DNA of 12,837 nt from an uncultured Clostridia bacterium (lineage in GTDB: Bacteria; Bacillota; Clostridia; Oscillospirales; CAG-272): assembly GCA_945485605.1 (NCBI GenBank), contig CALYSG010000038.1:1-12837 (forward strand), given 5' to 3'. The notes beneath the pieces are model-generated. The model was not told where the DNA came from and searched no databases. It saw only the letters and a list, made by a program, of their open reading frames with translations. Positions within the stretch are counted from its first letter, which is position 1; each line of letters opens with the position of its first letter. Shown here piece by piece: positions 6,608 to 12,837 of this stretch. A program made the position numbers and the translations under genes.

Positions 6608-8206
6608 ATGAACGAAAACCAAAAAACAGCGATCATAATCGGCGCGGGTCCCGCCGGACTTACGGCGGCATACTGTCTGCTCCGTGACACCGACATAAAG
6701 CCCATAATACTTGAGGAAGAGGACTTCGTCGGCGGAATCTCACGAACCGTGGAGCACAACGGCAACCGAATGGACATAGGCGGTCACCGCTTTTTCACCA
6801 AAAGCCCCGAGGTCAACGCGCTCTGGGACGAGCTTATGCCGATGCAGGGTGCTCCCGCAAAGGACGATATCATTCTCGGCAACGAGAAGGCTCTCTCACC
6901 CGACGGACCCGACCCCGAAAAAGAGGATCGCGTCATGCTCCTCCGTCGCCGCGTTTCGCGCATATATTACCTTAAAAAATTCTTCGACTACCCGATATCC
7001 CTAAAGCCCGCTACCTTCCGCAATATGGGCTTCAAAAGGACGGTAAAGGCAGGCTTCGGCTATCTCAAATCGACGGTCTGCAAGAAAGAAGAAGACTCTC
7101 TCCGCAATTTTTACATAAACCGTTTCGGTCAGCCGCTTTACGAAATGTTCTTCGAGGGCTATACCGAGAAGCTGTGGGGACGCGATCCGAAGGACATCTC
7201 CGCCGACTGGGGCGCGCAGAGAGTCAAGGGGCTGTCCCTTATGAAAGCCATAGGGAACTTCCTTGCCAAGCCCTTCAAAAAAGCCGGCGGCAAGGTCGAG
7301 ACCTCTCTCATCGAGCAATATTCCTACCCGAAGAAGGGCCCCGGTCAGCTCTATGAGATGATGGCGTCGGAGATCGAGCGTCTCGGCGGTACTATCGTCC
7401 GCGGCGCGAAGGTCACGAACATAGTGACAGAGGGCAACTCGGTAAAAAAGGTCATAGCCGAGAAGGACGGTCAAAAGGTCTCTTACGAAGGTGATGAATT
7501 CTTCTCGACGATGCCTGTCAAGGACCTCGTCGCCGGACTCGAAGGAGAGAAAGTCCCGGACGACGTCAGCCGCATAGCCGCCGGTCTGCCTTACCGCGAC
7601 TTCATGACGGTCGGACTGCTCGTCAACAAGCTGAAAATAAAGAACGAGACCAATTTCCGCACGGTCGGAAACATCGTCCCCGACTGCTGGATATATGTGC
7701 AGGAGGGAGACGTAAAGCTCGGAAGGCTCCAGATATTCAACAACTGGTCTCCCTACATGGTTAAGGATCTCGAAAACACGGTCTGGATCGGGCTTGAATA
7801 TTTCTGCAACGAGGGCGACGAATACTGGAATATGCCCGATGACAGCTTCATAGCCTTCGCCACCCGTGAGCTCGCCTCTATCGGCGTGATCGACGAAGCC
7901 GACGTTCTCGATTCGGTGAGGATCAGGGTCAAGAAGGCATATCCCGCCTACTTTGACACCTATTCGGAATTCGATACTGTCAAAAACTACCTCTCGGGCT
8001 TCGGAAATCTCTGGTGCATAGGCAGAAACGGTCAGCACAAGTACAACAATATGGATCATTCCATGCTGACGGCTATGAAGGCTGTCGAGTGCGTGAAGAA
8101 CGGTGTTACCGACAAGATAAGCGTATGGGAGGTCAACACCGAGAAGGAATACCACGAGGAAAAATCCGACGGCGACACGGAGAAAAAAGAAAATGACAAG
8201 AACTGA
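6608..8206 (+). CDS. NAD(P)/FAD-dependent oxidoreductase, UDP-galactopyranose mutase/HemY-like
   Basis: A 532-residue cytoplasmic flavoprotein of the amine oxidase/NAD_binding_8 superfamily. The N-terminal Rossmann fold shows GAGPAG (12-17), an acidic residue after strand two (E36), VGGISRT (41-47) and DIGGHRFF (56-63). The middle has YTEKLWGRDPKDISADWGAQR (185-205), a block I associate with bacterial relatives of UDP-galactopyranose mutase and protoporphyrinogen oxidase. The C-terminal FAD motif is GNLWCIGRNG with MDHSML (466-487). A charged tail (about 508-532) runs into the overlap with the next gene. Relatives are often annotated as amine or protoporphyrinogen oxidase without evidence; no haem genes are nearby. 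AAGGAG lies 8 bases before the ATG. As first gene of a translationally coupled operon with a GT-C-like membrane protein, it may act on a nucleotide- or lipid-linked sugar, which is inference. Confidence 0.88.
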   Translation: MNENQKTAIIIGAGPAGLTAAYCLLRDTDIKPIILEEEDFVGGISRTVEHNGNRMDIGGHRFFTKSPEVNALWDELMPMQGAPAKDDIILGNEKALSPDGPDPEKEDRVMLLRRRVSRIYYLKKFFDYPISLKPATFRNMGFKRTVKAGFGYLKSTVCKKEEDSLRNFYINRFGQPLYEMFFEGYTEKLWGRDPKDISADWGAQRVKGLSLMKAIGNFLAKPFKKAGGKVETSLIEQYSYPKKGPGQLYEMMASEIERLGGTIVRGAKVTNIVTEGNSVKKVIAEKDGQKVSYEGDEFFSTMPVKDLVAGLEGEKVPDDVSRIAAGLPYRDFMTVGLLVNKLKIKNETNFRTVGNIVPDCWIYVQEGDVKLGRLQIFNNWSPYMVKDLENTVWIGLEYFCNEGDEYWNMPDDSFIAFATRELASIGVIDEADVLDSVRIRVKKAYPAYFDTYSEFDTVKNYLSGFGNLWCIGRNGQHKYNNMDHSMLTAMKAVECVKNGVTDKISVWEVNTEKEYHEEKSDGDTEKKENDKN

Positions 8207-10106
8207 CAGCCAAAAACCCGAAGGTGCATCCACAGCATCAAAGGTATTCGGAATAATAAAGAGCATAGTCCTTCCGATCCTGATCCTTCTTTTGGGTGTC
8301 GGAACGGTCATATACTACATAACGGGACCTGCAGAAGGATACATGACCTCCGACTGCACCGACTCGCTCACATGGGCATACGAGACCTTCGTCTCCGGAA
8401 AGCTCATCGGAGACAATTTCCATTACGCGGCGATACTGCCCTTCGGCGGGAATCTCATCTTCCTGCCGTATATAGCACTCTTTGGATATTCGATGACGGC
8501 GCAGATACTCGGACTCTGCACCTATGCGCTGATGCTCGCCGCCGCCGCTTACTATATGGCGAGAGGCTTCGGCCTCGGAAGGATCGCGTCTGCGTCGACC
8601 GTGTCGCTTCTGCTTCTCATAATGTCCTCGAGCGCGAAGCTCCGCGAGATCATGTGGGAGCATATCTTCTATTACAATTTAGGTATACTCTTCTTCTGCC
8701 TCGGATTCGGACTTGCGGTCAGGATATTCCGCGAAGGCGGGATACTCACCGACACAAGAAAGACCTCGCGCTGTCTTATCGACTTCGCGATCTTCATACC
8801 GGTTGCTGTCGTGAGCCTTATTGTCGCGGCGATCGGAATGAAAACGGTCAAGGGCTTTTTCATTTCCGCCGGAATCATCATCCTCGTCACGATCGTTTTC
8901 GCTGTCTTATGCCTTGTTTTCTCGAAAAAGAAGCCCGATCACGCAGCGGAGCTCCTTCGCAGCCGCGCGTGGATACGACCGGCACTTCTGATCGTTTTCT
9001 CTCTTATGGCGGCGACCGACGGGCTTCAGTCGCTTGTCTGCTTTACCCTTCCCGTGATCGCGGGGATCTTCGCCGAGAGAGTCCTTGATGCCGAGACGAA
9101 GTTTTTCTCAAAGGGCAATCTGCGCGTTTTCACTATGCTCGCGCTGATAGGTGCCGCTTCGGTCTTCGGATACCTTCTCATCGGATACGCCTCGGGCGGA
9201 GTTACCGCCGGGTACGCCGACGCATACTCTTCGTACAGCGCGATGAATACATGGGTAAACAATTTCCTCGGATTCTTTACGAATTGGCTGAGCCTTCTCG
9301 GGGTGTCGGTGAAGGCGAAGGATCCTCTCGTGAGCCGTGATTCGATCATCAATATGATAAGGATCCTCGGAGCCTTCCTGCTCCTCGCCGCTCCCGTCGT
9401 GATGCTTTTCTTCTATAAGAAGATAAAGAGCCGCGGCATCCGCGCAGCTCTTATAGGTCACTTTGCCGTCTCGGCGTTCATACTCTTCGCCGTGACCTTC
9501 GGACGTCTCGGAGGAGCAAACTGGCGACTCACACCGATGCTCGGAACGTCCGTGATCCTCTCTGTCGTTACGGCATTTGAGCTTATAAGGCAGTGCGGAT
9601 TTGCAAGAAGGCTCGGAGTCAGCCTGCTTTCCTGCCTTATTCTCGTATCGGCGATATCATTCACGGCGATAGCGAAGATGCCGCGCGACTACGGTCAGGA
9701 CAACGTATGGCACGTCTGTGTAGAGGAGCTCACGGCACGGGATCTAAAATACGGCTACGCAAACTTCTGGTGGGCTGAATCGATCACGATGTTCTCCGAC
9801 AGAAATATCGAGGTCGCGAACATCTACGAGAATTCTACCCTTCCAACCGCATATAAATATCAGGTACCGAAGGACTACTTCGAGGATAAGGAAGGCGTCG
9901 ACCGCTACTTCATCCTTCTGACCGCCGACGAATACGAGGACGACACGGCGCTCATGCGGCCATGGATAGATGACAGGCGCGACGACGGCGCAATTACTGA
10001 CGAATTCGTGATCGAAACGGGAGAATACAGCCTTCGCGGCCACAGCGGAGATAAGATCTTCGTTTTCATATTCAATTACAATCCGGTGAAAGGAAAAAAT
10101 AAATGA
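8193..10106 (+). CDS. Polytopic membrane protein, GT-C glycosyltransferase-like, with large C-terminal domain
   Basis: A 637-residue integral membrane protein with a basic cytoplasmic N-terminus and about 12-14 hydrophobic segments, for example near 21-42, 80-98, 103-122, 131-147, 160-177, 195-215, 221-244, 278-295, 311-332, 352-371, 388-408, 417-437, 444-462 and 474-495. A soluble domain follows (about 496-637). The loop after the first helix holds SDCTDS (53-58). Acidic residues there are what GT-C enzymes use for catalysis with polyprenyl-phosphate sugars. The C-terminal domain contains GYANFWWAESITMFSDR (521-537), reminiscent of soluble domains of GT-C proteins. No close family was recognised, so a polymerase or flippase remains possible. 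The ATG overlaps the upstream stop by 14 bp, with GGAG at 8179-8182, and its TGA overlaps the next ATG. Presumably it transfers a sugar to an envelope acceptor on the outer membrane face (inference). Confidence 0.7.
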   Translation: MTRTDSQKPEGASTASKVFGIIKSIVLPILILLLGVGTVIYYITGPAEGYMTSDCTDSLTWAYETFVSGKLIGDNFHYAAILPFGGNLIFLPYIALFGYSMTAQILGLCTYALMLAAAAYYMARGFGLGRIASASTVSLLLLIMSSSAKLREIMWEHIFYYNLGILFFCLGFGLAVRIFREGGILTDTRKTSRCLIDFAIFIPVAVVSLIVAAIGMKTVKGFFISAGIIILVTIVFAVLCLVFSKKKPDHAAELLRSRAWIRPALLIVFSLMAATDGLQSLVCFTLPVIAGIFAERVLDAETKFFSKGNLRVFTMLALIGAASVFGYLLIGYASGGVTAGYADAYSSYSAMNTWVNNFLGFFTNWLSLLGVSVKAKDPLVSRDSIINMIRILGAFLLLAAPVVMLFFYKKIKSRGIRAALIGHFAVSAFILFAVTFGRLGGANWRLTPMLGTSVILSVVTAFELIRQCGFARRLGVSLLSCLILVSAISFTAIAKMPRDYGQDNVWHVCVEELTARDLKYGYANFWWAESITMFSDRNIEVANIYENSTLPTAYKYQVPKDYFEDKEGVDRYFILLTADEYEDDTALMRPWIDDRRDDGAITDEFVIETGEYSLRGHSGDKIFVFIFNYNPVKGKNK

Positions 10107-11959
10107 ATACAAGCATCAGGTATGAAGAAAAAAGCTACGACGCCGTAGTCGTCGGCGGAGGAATGTCCGGACTTTGCGCCGCTATCGCGGCGGCAAGGCA
10201 GGGGATCAAAGTCGCCCTTATCCACGCGCGCCCCGTGCTCGGCGGAAACGCCTCGAGCGAGATAAGGATCCATATCTCGGGCGCCGATCAGTCGCTGAAG
10301 CAGCCCGAATATGCCGAAGGCGGACTTCTCTACGAGCTTATGCTCGAAAACAAGAGCTGCAACGACGGCTTCTGCTACTCCGTATGGGACATGGTCCTCT
10401 TTGAAAAGGCAAAGGCGGAAGAGAACCTTGAGGTCTTCTTCAACACGGTCATGTACGACTGCGTGACCGAGGGGAACAGGATAAGCTCCATTCTCTGCGT
10501 TCAGGAAACTACCGAGATGCGCTTCCTCATCAGCGCTCCGCTCTTCATTGACGCGACTGGTAACGGCACTCTCGGATACTACGCCGGCGCCGAGTACAGA
10601 CAGGGCAGCGAGGCAAAGTCGGAGTTCGGCGAGCCACACGCACCCGAGGTCGCAAATAACAACAGGATGGGCAACACGATCATGCTTAAGGCGAAAAACG
10701 TCGGCCATCCGGTTAAGTTCACGCCTCCCGCATTCGCAAAGCACCTCTCGGAGAAACAGCTTGCGAAAAGGATCCATTGCGTCGAGATGAGAGAGAAGAT
10801 CGACTGCTCCGAATCCCCGGATCCCGAGGAGTACAGAAGGACATCCATGACGAGCTCGGCGTGCATCGACTACGGATACTGGTGGCTCGAGCTTATGGGC
10901 GACGGAGAAGATATCATTCCCGATTACGAGAAGATACGCGACGACCTTTACGCCTACGCCTACGGTCTTTGGGATCACATAAAGAACAACGACGAGGGCG
11001 TGCATCAGCACCACGCGGAAAATTACGAGCTTGAGTGGGTCGGCGCGCTTCCCGGAATGAGAGAGAGCCGCAGACTCATGGGTGACTACATACTCTCGGA
11101 GGCAGACATTCTCGAGCACAAGCAGTTCGAAGACGCGGTCTGCTACGGAGGCTGGTGCGTTGACCTTCACGCCGCACACGGTCTGCTCGATTTTGACAAG
11201 CTGCCCTCCGACTGCAACTTCTACCGCGGCGTCTACACGATCCCTTACAGATCGTATTACTCGAAGAATATAGAGAACCTCTTTATGGCAGGCAGAGACA
11301 TCAGCACGACGAAGCTCGGGCTTGCGAGCACGCGCATCATCGGGTGCTGTGCCATCGGCGGTGAGGCGGTCGGCATCGCAGCGGCACTATGCCGTAAGTA
11401 TAACTGCGATCCCCGTGCGCTCGCGCCTCATATTGAGGAGCTTCAGCAGAAGATACTTGAAAACGACGGCTATATCCCGGGTATATTCAACAATGATAAG
11501 GCTGACCTCGCTCTCGGGGCTAAGGTCAGCGCGACCTCCTACCTTCCCGGCGGTGAGCCCGAAAAGGTCACACGCGGCGCGTCGAGAACCCTTGACGGCG
11601 ACAAGAACGGATGGCTCTGCAAGCCGGGTGAAAGCCTCACGCTTGACCTTGACGGTGAGCACGAGATAAAGCGCGTGAACCTCACCTTCGAGTCGGATTT
11701 CGCCTACCCGATAAGGGTCACGATGGCTCCTAACCGCCAAAAACAGCAGAGACCCGGTGTGCCCGCCGAGCTCGTAAAGGACGCCGAGGTCACCCTTTAC
11801 CTGAAGGGTGAACAGGTCGCCCGGGCGCAGATAAAGGATAATCACCAGCGCCGTGTCGTCCTTCCCTTCTCCGGAGTTTCCGCCGACAGGGTCAAGGTCA
11901 CGCCGCTGACCACGAACGGTTCCGACACCGTGCTTATTCACGAGGTCAGGGTCTATTGA
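10103..11959 (+). CDS. FAD-dependent oxidoreductase (FAD_oxidored, PF12831-type) with C-terminal beta-rich domain
   Basis: A 618-residue flavoprotein with no signal peptide, hence cytoplasmic. FAD-binding features are VVVGGGMSGLCAA (15-27), the family block VLGGNASSEIR (45-55), IDATGNGTLGYYAG (149-162), GMRESRR (318-324) and a second FAD contact around MAGRDIS (395-401) through GGEAVG (419-424). Residues from about 471 to the end have the look of a beta-sandwich of discoidin/carbohydrate-binding type (SATSY, LDGDKNGW, LTLDLDGEHEIKRVNLTF). Relatives are common in gut bacteria, often near glycan-degradation genes, but substrates are mostly undefined. AAAGGA (10089-10094) precedes the ATG, which overlaps the previous stop as ATGA. 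The tight coupling to a membrane glycosyltransferase-like gene and a second flavoprotein suggests oxidation or isomerisation of a sugar used by that system. This is inference. Confidence 0.85.
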   Translation: MNTSIRYEEKSYDAVVVGGGMSGLCAAIAAARQGIKVALIHARPVLGGNASSEIRIHISGADQSLKQPEYAEGGLLYELMLENKSCNDGFCYSVWDMVLFEKAKAEENLEVFFNTVMYDCVTEGNRISSILCVQETTEMRFLISAPLFIDATGNGTLGYYAGAEYRQGSEAKSEFGEPHAPEVANNNRMGNTIMLKAKNVGHPVKFTPPAFAKHLSEKQLAKRIHCVEMREKIDCSESPDPEEYRRTSMTSSACIDYGYWWLELMGDGEDIIPDYEKIRDDLYAYAYGLWDHIKNNDEGVHQHHAENYELEWVGALPGMRESRRLMGDYILSEADILEHKQFEDAVCYGGWCVDLHAAHGLLDFDKLPSDCNFYRGVYTIPYRSYYSKNIENLFMAGRDISTTKLGLASTRIIGCCAIGGEAVGIAAALCRKYNCDPRALAPHIEELQQKILENDGYIPGIFNNDKADLALGAKVSATSYLPGGEPEKVTRGASRTLDGDKNGWLCKPGESLTLDLDGEHEIKRVNLTFESDFAYPIRVTMAPNRQKQQRPGVPAELVKDAEVTLYLKGEQVARAQIKDNHQRRVVLPFSGVSADRVKVTPLTTNGSDTVLIHEVRVY

Positions 11960-11976
11960 TACAATAAATATTTTTG

Positions 11977-12015
11977 CGGGGAGGACCTTCTTAAAAGAAG
12001 GCCCTCCCCGTTTCT
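11977..12015 (+). terminator. Hairpin terminator after the flavoprotein operon
   Basis: CGGGGAGG, A, CCTTCTT (11977-11992) pairs with AAGAAGG, C, CCTCCCCG (11994-12010) with one mismatch, giving a roughly 16-bp GC-rich stem, then TTTCT. The T run is short, so its strength is uncertain. On the other strand the stem is followed by A's, so it is not a good terminator for recX. No confident recX terminator was seen in 12016-12094. Confidence 0.72.
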
Positions 12016-12094
12016 ATCGGCTTTCCGAAAACGTTGCCTTTTTTCAGGCTTTGACCGAATGATACCGGCACTTTTCGGACAAAAAGCCGACTTT

Positions 12095-12757
12095 TTATTC
12101 CTCTTCCAGGAGAGTCAACGCCTCGCGCACGGTCGACAAGGGATATCCGCGCCGCATAAGTGTTGCAAACGCCTTGTCTCTTTCCTGTTTTTCCGACGGA
12201 AAAGGATCATATTTTTTCTTTATGAAATCGGCGCAAAGGCGAGTGAAATCCAGATCTCCGAGCGAGCCGAGCACCGATGTGACGGTTTCTTTGCTGTATC
12301 CCTTTTCCAATAGCTGAGAGGCTATCAGACGCGGACCGTGAAAGCCGGACGCGCTCCTCCTCGCATCGCGAAGCGCGTCGGAATATTCGTTTATATAGCC
12401 GCGTTCGGAAAGTATTCCGACAGCCTCGGCAGCCGTTTCGGCGTCAAATCCCTTGTGCCTCAGCTTCATTTCGAGCCTCTTTTTGGAATTCGCGCCGTAG
12501 CCGAGGATATTCTCTCCGCGGCGAATCGCCTCGCAGAGCCTTGCTCTTTTTTCCGCAAGCTCAAAGGTCTCTCTTCCTATCTCACCCCGCTTGATCCCGA
12601 GGTCTGTAAAATCATTCTCAGTCAGTACGAGTGCACGTCTGTCGCGCTTTTTGCCCGAAGACATGGTTATGCTTAGCGTCACGAGCGCGCCGTCCTCAGA
12701 CCGTGAGATCTCCGTGACCTCGATATTTACCGAAGACTCGCCGAGCTCATCAGACAT
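12095..12757 (-). CDS. recX: Regulatory protein RecX
   Basis: A 220-residue RecX, the small helical protein that binds RecA filaments and tunes recombination and SOS activity in the cytoplasm. The N-terminal 60 residues form the variable beta-containing part usual in Firmicutes RecX. Three-helix repeats follow, with the hallmarks KRLEMKLRHKGF (93-104), LSERGYINE (116-124), GPRLIASQLLEKGY (141-154) and a final LMRRGYP with VREAL (200-214). Length is normal for the family. The ATG at 12755-12757 has GAGG six bases upstream. It overlaps by 8 bp the end of an upstream gene that is probably recA, the classic arrangement, which implies co-transcription and translational coupling. The stop TAA is at 12095-12097. 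Confidence 0.94.
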   Translation of the reverse strand: MSDELGESSVNIEVTEISRSEDGALVTLSITMSSGKKRDRRALVLTENDFTDLGIKRGEIGRETFELAEKRARLCEAIRRGENILGYGANSKKRLEMKLRHKGFDAETAAEAVGILSERGYINEYSDALRDARRSASGFHGPRLIASQLLEKGYSKETVTSVLGSLGDLDFTRLCADFIKKKYDPFPSEKQERDKAFATLMRRGYPLSTVREALTLLEEE

Positions 12758-12837
12758 TGTTTACCTCATCACCGACTTCTTCTTCAAGCGTGCGGATATC
12801 GAACTCATCATCGCCCTCATCAAGCTCGAATTCGTTG
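12750..12837 (-). CDS. C-terminal end of an upstream gene, probably recA (partial)
   Basis: Only the last 29 codons before the stop are in the window; the gene continues past the right edge. The visible tail contains FELDEGDDEFDIRTLEEEV and ends DEVNNV, with TGA at 12750-12752 inside the recX start. A strongly acidic C-terminus and position directly ahead of recX both fit RecA, but nothing of the conserved ATPase core is visible, so the name is inferred from context. The other two frames on this strand stop early or are basic and unlike a protein end. Confidence 0.55.
   Translation of the reverse strand, partial: NEFELDEGDDEFDIRTLEEEVGDEVNNV

Noticed and set aside
6608..8206. Protoporphyrinogen oxidase (HemY) as the function of the first flavoprotein
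   Set aside because: Resemblance is at superfamily level, no haem genes are nearby, and the WGRD...ISADWGAQR block and operon partners point to sugar chemistry instead.
7001..8311. Long open frame (436 codons) on the minus strand opposite the first flavoprotein gene
   Set aside because: It lies antisense to a clearly conserved flavoprotein, has no recognisable motif or ribosome site, and reflects codon bias of the plus-strand gene.
10076..11179. Long open frame (367 codons) on the minus strand opposite the last operon gene
   Set aside because: Antisense to the PF12831-type protein, no family features, Val/Leu/Arg-biased composition typical of a shadow frame.
12081..12096. AAAAAG-CCGA-CTTTTT hairpin at the end of recX
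   Set aside because: Almost all A-T pairs and overlapping the stop codon; too weak to call a terminator.

Overview
The window looks like a chromosomal segment of a low-to-moderate GC Gram-positive bacterium of the class Clostridia. A gut-type Oscillospirales/Ruminococcaceae-like genome is my best guess. The reasons are the strong Shine-Dalgarno sites, sigma-A-type promoters with 17-bp spacers, a lipoprotein nuclease, a MarR/heterodimeric ABC exporter operon and a recX gene directly behind what is probably recA. Taxonomy is inferred from style only. Nothing indicates a phage, plasmid, insertion sequence, CRISPR array or RNA gene, and no stretch longer than about 250 bases lacks a gene.

Layout, left to right. 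(1) Positions 75-986 (+) encode a sugar-phosphate isomerase/epimerase-type TIM barrel. It ends at a perfectly palindromic bidirectional terminator (1006-1041) shared with the convergent operon. (2) Positions 5200-1048 (-) hold a three-gene operon: a MarR-family regulator, then two half-transporters forming a heterodimeric ABC exporter. The promoter (-35 at 5276-5281, -10 at 5253-5258) is followed at once by an inverted repeat (5221-5242) that is a good autoregulatory operator candidate. The two ABC proteins divide the motifs as asymmetric exporters do: one has Asp for the catalytic Glu and Gln for the H-loop His, the other has LSQGQ for LSGGQ. (3) Positions 5382-6365 (+) encode a secreted lipoprotein nuclease of the DNA-entry/NUC type with a C-terminal Cys/His motif. 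It is transcribed divergently from its own extended -10 promoter and ends at a hairpin terminator (6386-6433).

(4) Positions 6608-11959 (+) are the most interesting part, a tight operon of three overlapping genes behind one strong promoter (6538-6566). It encodes a UDP-galactopyranose-mutase/HemY-like flavoprotein, a polytopic membrane protein resembling a GT-C glycosyltransferase with a large C-terminal soluble domain, and an FAD_oxidored (PF12831-type) flavoprotein with an appended beta-rich C-terminal domain. The overlaps (14 bp and 4 bp) imply translational coupling. I infer a cell-envelope glycan or lipid-linked sugar modification module, but neither substrate nor product can be read from the sequence. 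A strong hairpin follows the operon (11977-12015).

(5) Positions 12757-12095 (-) encode RecX, the RecA modulator. Its start overlaps by 8 bp the end of an upstream gene that enters from the right edge, with an acidic C-terminus consistent with RecA.
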